Source: DAIPXZ01 sp036782995 (GTDB lineage Bacteria; Bacillota; Clostridia; Saccharofermentanales; Saccharofermentanaceae). Taken from it: a stretch of 64,000 bases of DNA. Numbering within the stretch: the first letter of the stretch is position 1; the number at the start of each line of letters is the position of its first letter. Made by a program: the position numbers and the translations under genes. The notes under the pieces were generated by a model that had not been told where the DNA came from, did no database searches, and saw nothing but the letters and a program-made list of their open reading frames with translations. Below are positions 46,425 to 55,217 of this stretch, one piece after another. Location: assembly GCA_036782995.1 (NCBI GenBank), contig DAIPXZ010000002.1, forward strand, positions 239,271 to 303,270. Reading direction: 5' to 3'.

Positions 46425-46528
46425 CGAATGATTTTCATTTTCTTTCAAATTAGTGAAAAGGTCTCCCTTGAGCCGTCAAATGAAACTTTTCTTTGGTGAT
46501 TTCGTTTTGTTTTCATGCTTGATTCCTC

Positions 46529-46557
46529 TTGAAAACCCCCATCTCATTTGGTATACT
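46529..46557 (+). promoter_or_regulatory. Promoter of tRNA-Gln
   Basis: TTGAAA at 46529-46534, 17-bp spacer, TATACT at 46552-46557 preceded by TGG; 20 bases before the tRNA. Confidence 0.8.
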
Positions 46558-46577
46558 CTCTTTCGTTGATTCAACAT

Positions 46578-46651
46578 TGCCGAATTGTGTAATGGTAGCA
46601 CGACTGCCTCTGGAGCAGTTTGTCTGGGTTCAAATCCTAGTTCGGCAGCCA
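46578..46651 (+). tRNA. tRNA-Gln (anticodon CTG), CCA encoded
   Basis: The acceptor TGCCGAA pairs with TTCGGCA, giving the U1-A72 pair and G73 typical of tRNA-Gln. The anticodon stem ACTGC/GCAGT encloses loop CTCTGGA (anticodon CTG), the T arm is CTGGG/CCTAG with loop TTCAAAT, and CCA is encoded at 46649-46651. Confidence 0.93.
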
Positions 46652-46656
46652 AAACG

Positions 46657-46695
46657 AAACGCACCTTTGCTATTTATGCAATGGTGCGTTTTTTC
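46657..46695 (+). terminator. Terminator of tRNA-Gln
   Basis: Stem AAACGCACC...GGTGCGTTT, with inner TTGC/GCAA, followed by TTTTTT, starting 6 bases after the tRNA. Confidence 0.9.
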
Positions 46696-46732
46696 GATTT
46701 ATTCATCTGCAAAATCACAATTAATTCGGTAA

Positions 46733-47350
46733 TTAGGATTTCTTCGGGCGCTCGGTAGGCATTTCAGGGAGTGTGCGAAGTGGTTCGCCAAGTCCGAGCT
46801 CACTTAGCTTGTTACGAACGAGTCCGATATCTCGCCACAAGGTGACACGCTCGTTGTTGTTTCGCAAGATATAGGCAGGGTGAAATGTTGGCATGATGTA
46901 GTAACCATTCTTCTCGATGAACTGGCCGCGAACTTTACTGATGGGTGTAATATTATCGCCAGTAAAGAAGGTATAGGCGGTTTTGCCAAGAAGGACAATC
47001 ACCTTTGGCTTTGCAAAACGAATTTGTTTTGCAAGAAGCGGCTTACATGCATGGGCTTCGTCAATTGTCGGGACACGATTCTCCGGTGGACGACATTTCA
47101 CCACATTACATATGTGGTAATCCTTCGCCTCGAGGTCATATGCATCAAGCAAAAGAGAAAGAAGACGTCCGGCTTGACCCACAAACGGGAGTCCTTCTTC
47201 ATCCTCGTTTGCTCCCGGTCCCTCTCCGATCAGCATAAGGGGGGCCTCGACTGCGCCGCGGTAAACCACGACATTCTTGCGTGTTTTCGCGAGGTCACAA
47301 GCTTGACAATTTTCGCATTCGTTCATGAAGTCTTTCCATGTGTATGCCAT
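46733..47350 (-). CDS. Family 4 uracil-DNA glycosylase with [4Fe-4S] cluster
   Basis: Start at ATG 47350 (MAYTWKDF), with GGAGGA upstream; the longer frame from 47419 is not needed. The 205-residue protein has the cluster cysteines CENCQAC and CRPPENR...ACKPLL, motif 1 GEGPGANEDEEGLPFVGQAG and motif 2 HPAYILRN. It removes uracil from DNA. The C-terminal 30 residues (LSELGLGEPLRTLPEMPTERPKKS) are an extra tail. Confidence 0.94.
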   Translation of the reverse strand: MAYTWKDFMNECENCQACDLAKTRKNVVVYRGAVEAPLMLIGEGPGANEDEEGLPFVGQAGRLLSLLLDAYDLEAKDYHICNVVKCRPPENRVPTIDEAHACKPLLAKQIRFAKPKVIVLLGKTAYTFFTGDNITPISKVRGQFIEKNGYYIMPTFHPAYILRNNNERVTLWRDIGLVRNKLSELGLGEPLRTLPEMPTERPKKS

Positions 47351-47455
47351 ATTGTATTCCTCCGCATTTGTAATTTTGATATGAACGTATTCGATAAAAA
47401 AAGGTGCCATATTGGGCACCCTTCATTCTCTGGGTAAATCGTGTCTATCCCGAAA

Positions 47456-47800
47456 TTACTTTAAAAGCAAAACCGTGATTCCGTCATTGGAACGTGCCCA
47501 ATCGGGGTCATTTCGGAAAGCTGGGCAAAGCTCCACAACTGTACGACCGTTCTTCTCGAACGGACCAAATTGCTCACCCGGGCAATAGAGACGAATCTTC
47601 CCGTCATCTGCCATCACACGAAGCACTTCGTGTGTCGCCGTTTTAATGACGCCGCCCTTCCCTGATGATCCATAACCATGAATCACCTTGATTTGACGGA
47701 TGCCGAGTCTACGCATCGTATTGACCTGAAGACGAAGTCTTCTCATAGCTTCGTCCACGGATGGTCTTCCTTCTTCAAGATTGATAATACTTGCTGCCAT
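47456..47800 (-). CDS. Smr-domain protein
   Basis: The 114-residue protein is a stand-alone Smr-like fold: EAMRRLRLQVNTMRRLGIRQIKVIHGYGSSGKGG is the helix-strand-HGxG core of MutS2-type nucleases, followed by IKTATHEVLRVM. The usual N-terminal DLHG motif is replaced by NLEEG. It might nick or bind branched nucleic acid. Divergent from the pseudouridine synthase gene. Confidence 0.8.
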   Translation of the reverse strand: MAASIINLEEGRPSVDEAMRRLRLQVNTMRRLGIRQIKVIHGYGSSGKGGVIKTATHEVLRVMADDGKIRLYCPGEQFGPFEKNGRTVVELCPAFRNDPDWARSNDGITVLLLK

Positions 47801-47879
47801 AAATCCCCTTTTATCACCTTTCCAATATGTTTAGTATAACACAGTTTTCCTCATAGAAATGTTAAAAATCCACCATTTT

Positions 47880-47888
47880 TGTTATAAT
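47880..47888 (+). promoter_or_regulatory. Extended -10 promoter giving a leaderless mRNA
   Basis: TGTTATAAT (TGn plus TATAAT at 47883-47888) lies with its last base 7 bases before the ATG at 47895. No good -35 is visible, as is usual for extended -10 promoters. Transcription would start at or within a base or two of the ATG. Confidence 0.6.
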
Positions 47889-47894
47889 CAACAC

Positions 47895-48629
47895 ATGCGT
47901 TTGGATAGATTATTAGCCAATTCAGGATACGGAACTCGTTCGCAAGTAAAGGATTTACTTCGCGCTGGTCACGTACGCTTGGATTCTGAAGTGATAAAAG
48001 ATCCGGGCATCGCGGTTTCCGAGACAGACGCCGCACGAATCACTGTCAACGACGAGCCGATTTCGGCTTCAAAATACCTTTATTACGTACTGAATAAACC
48101 CGACGCATGTATTACGGCAATGGAAGACAGTCATAATCCCTGTGTGGGTGACCTTTTGCCAACGGTTCTACGCTCGAAAAAGCTCTCTCCTGTCGGTCGA
48201 TTGGATTTCCATACGACGGGGGTGCTGTTGATTACGAATGACGGAGAATTATCTCATCGTTTGACGGGGCCGAAATGGCACGCACCGAAGGTGTATCTTG
48301 TCACCTATGAGGGAAAATCACTGGACGACGATGATGTGGCGCTCTTTCAAAAAGGATTGGTTATCCATGAAAACGGAAAGCCAAATACCGTTTTTAAGCC
48401 AGCGACTCTCGAGCTTCTTTCCGAAACACAATGTCGATTGACGTTATACGAGGGAAAAACCCATCAAGTGAAGCGCATGTTAGCGGCACGCGGCCGAAGT
48501 GTCGTGCTTCTGCATCGCGAAAGCATGGGTCCAATTATGCTTGCACCAAATCAACCTCTCGGCGAATTACGCCGCCTAAGCGAAGAAGAAGTCGCGCTTT
48601 TGCGCGACTCCTGTCAGCTTTTCGAATAG
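47895..48629 (+). CDS. RsuA/RluE family pseudouridine synthase
   Basis: Start at ATG 47895; no Shine-Dalgarno is present and an extended -10 box ends 7 bases before it. The 244-residue product has the S4 domain MRLDRLLANSGYGTRSQVKDLLRAGHVRL, then YYVLNKPDACITA, the active site block SPVGRLDFHTTGVLLITNDGEL (catalytic Asp in GRLDxxTxG) and EGKTHQVKRMLAARG. It modifies uridine in rRNA, most like RsuA (16S U516). An additional in-frame ATG at 47859 would place the promoter inside the gene, so it is rejected. Confidence 0.92.
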   Translation: MRLDRLLANSGYGTRSQVKDLLRAGHVRLDSEVIKDPGIAVSETDAARITVNDEPISASKYLYYVLNKPDACITAMEDSHNPCVGDLLPTVLRSKKLSPVGRLDFHTTGVLLITNDGELSHRLTGPKWHAPKVYLVTYEGKSLDDDDVALFQKGLVIHENGKPNTVFKPATLELLSETQCRLTLYEGKTHQVKRMLAARGRSVVLLHRESMGPIMLAPNQPLGELRRLSEEEVALLRDSCQLFE

Positions 48630-48649
48630 AAGTAAATTTGGAAAAGAAT

Positions 48650-49855
48650 TCAGTTTGATGTTTCTGCGGTTTCGGCCGCGCGAGATTCTCGATTTTCCGA
48701 TGCCATAATGGCGCGGGATGATTCACGAGACATAATCGATGATTCGATGCCGGCATTGTTTGTAGTATACTGTCCCCGAATGTTTGGCAAATCGGTCAAC
48801 AATTCCGTGACAAAATCGAGCGCTCGAGACTGATTGTCAGAATTGGAATTGATAGTGATAATGAGGGACGGCGCTTCCTCGTTCCAGCCACTTATGTAGC
48901 CCAACGCCTCAAAAACAACGGGGTCCGTAATTTCAATACCGCAAAGGTATTTCAAATCATCGCCATCTGCCGGATCTGGTCGGTCATCCGGATAATCCTG
49001 ATAGTACGATTCCATAACAGCATAATAATCATTACGAGAGCAATAATATGGCGAAATATAGTCGAGAGCCTCGTCACTCAACTTAGCTATGAGCTTGTTA
49101 TATTCCGATTCGATATGCGCCATCTTGTCAAAATAGTATGGCGCCGTCATTGCGTCATAAATAATGACCTCTGGTTCAAGAGCCAACAACACCGTGGCAG
49201 TCTGCTCGTTATAGGCACCGGAGTTCTGTGCGCCCTCTTCGTTATCAGCCGTAACATCGGCATGTGTGATATATGGATTCTTTGCACCGAAGGTGTCCTT
49301 GGCATAATCCACCATGAATTCATTATCCATCGTAAAATGGCCGACAGAGACGATATTCAGGTCATAGGCCGGAGTGAATACAATTTGCTTAATAAGCATA
49401 CCCGCGACAATCAATACCACAAGTCCTAAAACAAATTTCCACCACTCATAGTAGAAAAAGGTTTTCCATGCGGCCGCGCTTTTTCCCATGTATTTTTTTG
49501 CGGCGGCATCCTTCTCTTGCACAGCTTCTTCACGGGCTTTAATTCCGGAAGCAATATCATATGCGGCAGCAATATCAGCAAGTTTTTGCTCGTCCTTTTC
49601 TGCGCGATAACGCTTTGTCCATTGCCAAAAACGTCGATCAAGGTCATATGCACTGACATCCGATGGAAGTTCGAAATATGCCTTTGCTTCTTCCTGTGTC
49701 ATTGCCAGAACATCTGCAGATGCCTCGATTTTTTCGGTTGTCTTGTCTTTGTCGCCTAGTAATTCGCCAGAATTGCTCGCAGAGGCGTTCGAAGTCTCAT
49801 TGAATTCAGAATTCACATTTATACTTTCGTCTTGGGTGCCCTGCTTTTCTTTCAT
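48650..49855 (-). CDS. Membrane protein with degenerate J-like domain and extracytoplasmic binding fold
   Basis: The 401-residue protein has a Ser/Asn/Glu-rich start, then residues about 58-105 (EAKAYFELPSDVSAYDLDRRFWQW...KLADIAAAYDIASG) shaped like a DnaJ J-domain but without HPD. One membrane helix follows (KFVLGLVVLIVAGMLIKQIVF, about 147-167), then about 230 outside residues with EPEVIIYDAMTAPYYFDKMA, similar in pattern to periplasmic substrate-binding proteins. AAGGAAA precedes the ATG. The neighbouring gene also encodes a membrane protein of unknown role. Confidence 0.75.
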   Translation of the reverse strand: MKEKQGTQDESINVNSEFNETSNASASNSGELLGDKDKTTEKIEASADVLAMTQEEAKAYFELPSDVSAYDLDRRFWQWTKRYRAEKDEQKLADIAAAYDIASGIKAREEAVQEKDAAAKKYMGKSAAAWKTFFYYEWWKFVLGLVVLIVAGMLIKQIVFTPAYDLNIVSVGHFTMDNEFMVDYAKDTFGAKNPYITHADVTADNEEGAQNSGAYNEQTATVLLALEPEVIIYDAMTAPYYFDKMAHIESEYNKLIAKLSDEALDYISPYYCSRNDYYAVMESYYQDYPDDRPDPADGDDLKYLCGIEITDPVVFEALGYISGWNEEAPSLIITINSNSDNQSRALDFVTELLTDLPNIRGQYTTNNAGIESSIMSRESSRAIMASENRESRAAETAETSN

Positions 49856-49907
49856 TTCAGTTTCCTTTTCTTTAGTCTGATACGAGTTTCTTCGCTAATG
49901 ATTCAAA

Positions 49908-50471
49908 TTATTGAAAATGCGATTCCGAAATCGCATGAGGGCGAGAACCTCGAACATTCATGATGACAACATCCATATTACGAACGCAACGTCCGCTTTC
50001 TTCTTTCATTACAAATATACCCTCGCAATATTGCTCTGTGGATGGAATCCATACATCAATGAGGGCTTGATTACGCTTATTGAAATAGGAACGAACCACC
50101 TTGCCACGAATGAGGCGCTTTTTCGAGGGTAAGCGAATCAGAAGAGGTAAAAAAAGAATAGTATTCAGAATCAATGCGATAATGATTACAGAAATCCATG
50201 CCGTGAAGAAAAAGCCAAGTATGGCAGAAATTGCTATGACTACGCTAAAAAGCATGATACTTTCGATGGATGTTTCCAGATAACGTCCGATAGAAAATGC
50301 TTCAAGCGGCGTTGCTTCGTAAAGCGTAAGCTTATCTCGCGAAATCTTATATTGTAGAAAATTATCGGGAATCACGGATTCTTCCACAATTTGAGCAGGT
50401 TGCTCGGGCTGCCCAGGTTGAGTGGCTTCATTGATTTGATTCGTGATTTTCGAATTTTCATCGTTTAGCAT
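49908..50471 (-). CDS. Two-helix membrane protein of unknown function
   Basis: Start at ATG 50471, with ACGGAG about 7 bases upstream. The 187-residue protein has a Gln/Pro/Glu-rich cytoplasmic start (TQPGQPEQPAQIVEE), two adjacent helices (SIMLFSVVIAISAILGFFF and ISVIIIALILNTILFLPLL), and a soluble C-terminal half with FNKRNQALIDVWIPSTEQYCEGIFVMKE. The family is not recognised. It lies 52 bases upstream of the J-like gene in the same direction. Confidence 0.75.
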   Translation of the reverse strand: MLNDENSKITNQINEATQPGQPEQPAQIVEESVIPDNFLQYKISRDKLTLYEATPLEAFSIGRYLETSIESIMLFSVVIAISAILGFFFTAWISVIIIALILNTILFLPLLIRLPSKKRLIRGKVVRSYFNKRNQALIDVWIPSTEQYCEGIFVMKEESGRCVRNMDVVIMNVRGSRPHAISESHFQ

Positions 50472-50570
50472 ATCGAATCTCCGTTTCTTCAAATTGCTCA
50501 TAAGTAAAATAACACATTCCAAAGGGGCAGAAAAGCGACATTCGAGAGATTCATACAATATTGCCTTACA

Positions 50571-51050
50571 TTAATTCTTTTGTTCTCGATGCTTTGCGAT
50601 GATATCGGAGGCAATCTTCGTTGATTGAATAACACATTGCCGGCAGGATGCGTCGACGAGCTTTTCATTCGAGGCAGCCGCCGCCTCCGCGGAGACACCG
50701 ATTTTCTTGTGCGCCACTAAATCCCTACACAGATAGGAACCAAAATGTTCCTCAAATCGCTGAAGGAATTCATGAGTTGCTTCACGAGAGGCTTTTCGAG
50801 CCGCTATATCATCAACAGACTGTGGGCCAATAGCCGTGCCAATGGCAATCAATGCACCAATACAGGTGCCGCACATCTCGCCGCGGCCCATACCGGTTGC
50901 AAAAGGAGATGCCATGGAAAGAAGCGTTGATTCGGGAAGATTCAGCTCCGAAGCAAATGCCGCAAGTACGGCTTGCGAGCAAGACGCGCCTCCCGAATGA
51001 TAGCGGACAGCGATATCTTCATTACTTTCTTTTGGACAATTTACTGACAT
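50571..51050 (-). CDS. C_GCAxxG_C_C family (redox-associated) protein
   Basis: Start at ATG 51050, with AAGGAAG upstream; 159 residues. Signature pattern: GGASCSQAVLAAF, GMGRGEMCGTCIGALIAIG, and later CRDLV and CRQCV. The family is named for its conserved cysteines and often pairs with redox or metal proteins; here the third block reads CGTCIGA instead of CGAxxGA. No redox partner is adjacent. Confidence 0.85.
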   Translation of the reverse strand: MSVNCPKESNEDIAVRYHSGGASCSQAVLAAFASELNLPESTLLSMASPFATGMGRGEMCGTCIGALIAIGTAIGPQSVDDIAARKASREATHEFLQRFEEHFGSYLCRDLVAHKKIGVSAEAAAASNEKLVDASCRQCVIQSTKIASDIIAKHREQKN

Positions 51051-51129
51051 AGTTACTTCCTTTACTCTCTCGAACAAAGTGAATGACATGAATTAAGCCC
51101 TCGCATGAAATCTTTTGTCGTTGTGATGA

Positions 51130-51912
51130 TTAGAAAGGCCGAACAGAACTCGGTTTTCGTGCGACAATAAGAAATCGATGCGTGCGCCCCTCGATACGTC
51201 CCTTTTGTTCGATTATTTTTTGTGCGTGCAATAATGCGGCAAAGTTCGAATCAACCGAGAATCCGGGAAATTCCCATTCGATGATTCGAGCGAACCAGAC
51301 CAATGCGCCGATGTCATAAAAAATGATGGGTTCAAATGCCTCTCCAGATTCTAAAATCGTGAAGCCCTTCGATTCGAAGAGTGGTTTTTGGATATCAAGA
51401 CACATGCCCGGGAATGGAGTATCCGCGTCAGGGATAAGAAGCTTCACGATTTCTCGATCATTTTCCTCCCCCACCTGTTGCATGATAAACGTTCCACCAG
51501 GACGTAGTACACGAAATATTTCATCGATATCATAATCACCATGTCGATTCAAAATGATGTCCATGGATTCGTTTTCAAACGGCATGTGATGAAAATCCGT
51601 CATTTCCCAAAAATCTATGCCAAGTGGTGTTAAGACGCGCTTGCAAAGCTCCACATTCGGCGGATAGCCTTCCGTCGCTGATGTTAATTTATAGGGATGA
51701 CCGAAATGAAGAAGCTCTTCTCCACCACCCGTGTCGATATCGAGGATGCGATCGGTCGGGCGCATGTATTTTGATACAACCATCTGATAGTCCCATGGAA
51801 GTAATTCTTCGTTTGATTCATAACGATGGCGCAAATGAGAAAAGTCCCAACCGTGAACATGAGCAATTTCTTCTTCATGTTTCCAAATCAAGCGCAAATC
51901 AGATTCATTCAT
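51130..51912 (-). CDS. Class I SAM-dependent methyltransferase
   Basis: The 260-residue protein has motif I RILDIDTGGGEELLHFG, DFHHMPFENESMDIILNRHG (motif II/III) and IFRVLRPGGTFIMQQVGEEN. The family resembles Methyltransf_11 proteins of Firmicutes. Substrate unknown; a Trp-rich N-terminus (LIWKHEEEIAHVHGWDFSHL) is shared by relatives near antibiotic or rRNA methylation genes. Confidence 0.85.
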   Translation of the reverse strand: MNESDLRLIWKHEEEIAHVHGWDFSHLRHRYESNEELLPWDYQMVVSKYMRPTDRILDIDTGGGEELLHFGHPYKLTSATEGYPPNVELCKRVLTPLGIDFWEMTDFHHMPFENESMDIILNRHGDYDIDEIFRVLRPGGTFIMQQVGEENDREIVKLLIPDADTPFPGMCLDIQKPLFESKGFTILESGEAFEPIIFYDIGALVWFARIIEWEFPGFSVDSNFAALLHAQKIIEQKGRIEGRTHRFLIVARKPSSVRPF

Positions 51913-52093
51913 GCAAGAAATTCTCCTTCACTCTATTGTTCATCCTTCAACGCACCGCTTGTAACAAGGAGGTAAATCCATGGAGCAATAAGCAGTCCCT
52001 ATCGAATTACTTTGATTATACTCTATTCCAAAAACTTCTCCCATTTTTTCCAACATATGATATATTCTTTAAACATAAGTGAGGGGAATATTC

Positions 52094-53410
52094 ATGGCGA
52101 GTCATTCATCTTTTCGCAAATTTATGATTCTGTGGTCGGGCGAGCTATTGTCATCCATAGGAAGTGGCATGACCGCTTTCGGGCTTGGAATCTACGTGTA
52201 TAACCAAACGGGAAAAGCCTCTGCGACAGCATTTGTCACGCTATTGGCTTTTGTCCCATACTTGATTTTCAGTGTTCCGGCAGGTGTGCTTGCCGATCGT
52301 TATGACCGACGCCTATTAATGATTCTCGGCGATAGTCTATCCGCACTGGGACTCGTATTCATTCTCGTATGCATGAGCTTCGGACTTAACGACTATTGGG
52401 TGATATGCGTCGGTGTGACCATAAGCTCCGTCTTTTCCTCGCTCATGGACCCTGCATTTAAGGCGACCATTTCTGACCTTTTGACCGAAGAAGAATATGC
52501 CAAAGGAAGTGGGCTCACGCAGGCCGCAGGCTCGGCACGTTATCTTCTTTCCCCGGCTATTGCGGGTTTGATTTTAAGCATATCTGACATCAAAATGATA
52601 CTGATTATCGACATCGCGACCTTCTTTGTCACCGTCGTGACTACCATGGTCGTACGCCGTGGACTCGCGGCAAAACCGTCAAAAAAGCACGAAGCATTCT
52701 CCGTCGAAATGAAGGCTGGCTGGTCTGCAATTCGCATGAAACGCGGAATCCTGCTTCTTGTTATTATCACATCTGTCATGACCTTTTTTATAGGCTTTAT
52801 TCAGACCCTTTCAACACCAATGGTCATCGCATTTACATCAGAGAAAAACCTTGGCATCATCGAAACCATTTGCGCGAGCGGCATGCTCGTCACGAGTGTT
52901 TTTATCGGCGCGTTTGCCAAAAACCGCAAATGCATACCCATGCTCGGCATTTCTCTCTTCCTTGCAGGCCTTTTCATGATGCTGTTCGGTTCTTTTGAAA
53001 ATGCCGTTTGGATCTGTATCGGAGGATTCCTATTCTTTGCCATGTTGCCATTTGCCAACACCGCAATCGATGTACTGATTCGTAAGAATATCGACAATAA
53101 CGTTCAAGGACGTGCTTTCGGACTCATCGGTCTGATATCGCAGCTCGGCTACGTCGTATCCTATGCAATTTGCGGATTGCTCGCAGACGCAATCTTTACC
53201 CCGCTTCTCATGAAAGACGGTGCTCTTGCTTCGTCTGTCGGCAAGGTTATTGGCGTCGGAAAAGGCCGCGGCACGGGCTTCTTGATTATCATCGCCGGAT
53301 TTTGTCTGTCTTTGACTGCCGTTTACTTGCTATTGCAAAAAGATATCCGAACACTCGACAAGGTTACTGCTTTACCCCTCAAACAAGACACAGGCATTGA
53401 GGAGGGATAA
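52094..53410 (+). CDS. MFS transporter, drug-efflux type
   Basis: Start at ATG 52094, with GAGGGG 7 bases upstream (an in-frame GTG at 52079 lies before this site). The 438-residue protein has about 12 hydrophobic helices; the loop 2-3 motif is GVLADRYDRRLLM, the MFS signature, and similar blocks recur. The sequence resembles enterobactin/macrolide exporters of the MFS_3 type. Alone on the plus strand. Confidence 0.9.
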   Translation: MASHSSFRKFMILWSGELLSSIGSGMTAFGLGIYVYNQTGKASATAFVTLLAFVPYLIFSVPAGVLADRYDRRLLMILGDSLSALGLVFILVCMSFGLNDYWVICVGVTISSVFSSLMDPAFKATISDLLTEEEYAKGSGLTQAAGSARYLLSPAIAGLILSISDIKMILIIDIATFFVTVVTTMVVRRGLAAKPSKKHEAFSVEMKAGWSAIRMKRGILLLVIITSVMTFFIGFIQTLSTPMVIAFTSEKNLGIIETICASGMLVTSVFIGAFAKNRKCIPMLGISLFLAGLFMMLFGSFENAVWICIGGFLFFAMLPFANTAIDVLIRKNIDNNVQGRAFGLIGLISQLGYVVSYAICGLLADAIFTPLLMKDGALASSVGKVIGVGKGRGTGFLIIIAGFCLSLTAVYLLLQKDIRTLDKVTALPLKQDTGIEEG

Positions 53411-53521
53411 GCTTAATCTTTTCTCATGATGCAGATCAATTACGGCATCAAGCTTCGCTCTTCTCTCGGCGGTCGACAAACGCACACCCTATCGCGCCTT
53501 GATTTACACATCACTTTGCCG

Positions 53522-54100
53522 TTACCTTCGATTTTCTCTCCACTCCTCGACAGTCATGCAATTGACGTGACCGATGCGTACCTCGTTCATTTGTGGCACT
53601 TCAATATCTTTTGTCGTCCATTGGTATCGGAAACCGCATTTCTCCTGACATCGCTTTGATTTCTCGTTGCCGTCGTAATAGGCACACCAGATTTTTTTCA
53701 TTTTCAAATCTTCAAAGCCATGACGAAGAATCGCAGCGGCAGCTTCCGGCATGATACCCTTGCCCCAATAGGGCACACCAAGCCAGAAGCCCATTTCACA
53801 TTGATCATCGTCTTCGGAAAAATCGTTCTCGCCCGCTAGCTTCAGACCGATGCATCCGATAGGAAGTCCTGTCTCTTTCCAAACGATACAATAGTGATCC
53901 GATTTCATTAACATGTCGCGGATGATTTGTCTGCTATTTTCAACATCCTTATGTGGCGGCCATCCACAAATCGGCCCGACCAGCGGATCCTTCGCATATC
54001 GATAGCATTCTTCTGCATCACTTTCTTGCCACGGACGAAGAATCAAGCGTGTTGTCTCAAAAGTCTCTTTGGCCACATAAAAAGGGGGCTTCTTTTCCAT
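53522..54100 (-). CDS. GNAT N-acetyltransferase (RimJ/RimL type)
   Basis: The 192-residue protein has TTRLILRPWQESDAEECYRYA at the start, YCIVWKETGLPIGCIGL, the acetyl-CoA loop GVPYWGKGIMPEAAAAIL and CGFRY near the end. RimJ/RimL proteins acetylate protein N-termini or small amines. Substrate unknown. The 111 bases between this and the convergent MFS gene hold no clear terminator. Confidence 0.9.
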   Translation of the reverse strand: MEKKPPFYVAKETFETTRLILRPWQESDAEECYRYAKDPLVGPICGWPPHKDVENSRQIIRDMLMKSDHYCIVWKETGLPIGCIGLKLAGENDFSEDDDQCEMGFWLGVPYWGKGIMPEAAAAILRHGFEDLKMKKIWCAYYDGNEKSKRCQEKCGFRYQWTTKDIEVPQMNEVRIGHVNCMTVEEWRENRR

Positions 54101-54157
54101 ACTATTCTCCTATTCTCACATTAAGCATACTCTGTGTGGTTTCTATAATTGGCGTCA

Positions 54158-55030
54158 TCATTCTATTCCATGCGCAAAGTTACGTTGGAATTCACGCAGG
54201 TTATAGGATATCTCATTTCGGCAAAGCACGGCAAAATCGATATGTCGGAACAACTCGTCTACGTGAAATCCTTCGATGGAAAATTCTCGAATCGCGCGGG
54301 CAAAGAGATCGGACACGATATGAGCGTCGTTGCCGAATGCACCACAGCCGAATGCGCCCAGTACCAATTCCTGATATCCGCACGCAGCGGCGACTTTGAG
54401 CATACCAACAATGCGATGATATACCATTTCTTCATAGCCGCTCGGCTTTAGCCCCATCGTACCGATTGTGAGGCAGGGTGCCGCACAAGTCATCACGGAT
54501 ACGACACTTGTCTCTGGTAATAACATGCCTTTTTCATCTCGAATCAACTCGACTTTCGGCGTGATGATAATTGCGTCGGAGCCCATGTAGGTATGAAGGG
54601 ATCGATTGAAATGATAGTAACGCGAGGCTTCTTCACTTTCCAAAGAAAGCAAAAGCGAGCTCGCACGGCATAATTCTTCTTCCTGTGCTCGTGCACCACG
54701 ACGGACTCCGCCCCCGGGATGTGTCGGATTCGCCAGATTCAAGACCAAGACCTCTTTCGTTTGGTCACTCGTCCTTTGTGCGTCACGCATTCTCGCCATC
54801 GAGAACGAGTCACGATTCTCACAAGTGATTTCGCAATGACTGGTCGGCGGCAACGGGGAAAAATCCTCAGGCAGTTGAAGCATTTCAATCTCCTCCGGCA
54901 AAAAAACATTCGCCGCCTTCATCTCATTCTGATGAAGCTTCAAGTGCACTTGTTGCTCGTCAAAAATATAGCATCCCGTTTCACATATTTGTAGCGTCTG
55001 ATTAAGTACCCAAATTGATTGTATGCTCAT
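54158..55030 (-). CDS. Microbial-type poly(ADP-ribose) glycohydrolase-like protein (TIGR02452)
   Basis: The 290-residue macrodomain-fold protein carries VLNLANPTHPGGGVRRGARAQEEELCR: the GGG-x(7)-QEE signature with the two catalytic glutamates of PARG. Later VISVMTCAAP and ELVLGAFGCGAFGNDAHIV complete the fold. Such proteins cut ADP-ribose chains or single ADP-ribose from proteins or DNA. It lies beside a GNAT gene in the same direction, 57 bases apart; functional linkage uncertain. Confidence 0.9.
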   Translation of the reverse strand: MSIQSIWVLNQTLQICETGCYIFDEQQVHLKLHQNEMKAANVFLPEEIEMLQLPEDFSPLPPTSHCEITCENRDSFSMARMRDAQRTSDQTKEVLVLNLANPTHPGGGVRRGARAQEEELCRASSLLLSLESEEASRYYHFNRSLHTYMGSDAIIITPKVELIRDEKGMLLPETSVVSVMTCAAPCLTIGTMGLKPSGYEEMVYHRIVGMLKVAAACGYQELVLGAFGCGAFGNDAHIVSDLFARAIREFSIEGFHVDELFRHIDFAVLCRNEISYNLREFQRNFAHGIE

Positions 55031-55156
55031 TATTTCCTCGCATTAACTCTGGTCGTTATCATTGGAATTAGTATCATTTTAACGTTTCAACTATTAACTG
55101 TACATAAGAATTTCTTGGAGAGAACGAGATGCCCGTTGGTATTATTCGTTTCATGG

Positions 55157-55186
55157 TTTACATAACAAATGAATTGCATTTATAAT
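55157..55186 (+). promoter_or_regulatory. Promoter of the transglutaminase lipoprotein gene
   Basis: TTTACA at 55157-55162, 18-bp spacer, TATAAT at 55181-55186, 31 bases before the ATG. Confidence 0.65.
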
Positions 55187-55217
55187 GATTCTTGATATTT
55201 ATTGAAAGGTGTCACTA

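Noticed and set aside
46579..46647. tRNA boundary with G1-C72 for the glutamine tRNA
   Set aside because: It would put a G before CCA; the U1-A72, G73 reading fits tRNA-Gln and gives an exact CCA.
53426..53659. 77-residue plus-strand ORF after the MFS gene
   Set aside because: It overlaps the GNAT gene antisense, and no domain is visible.
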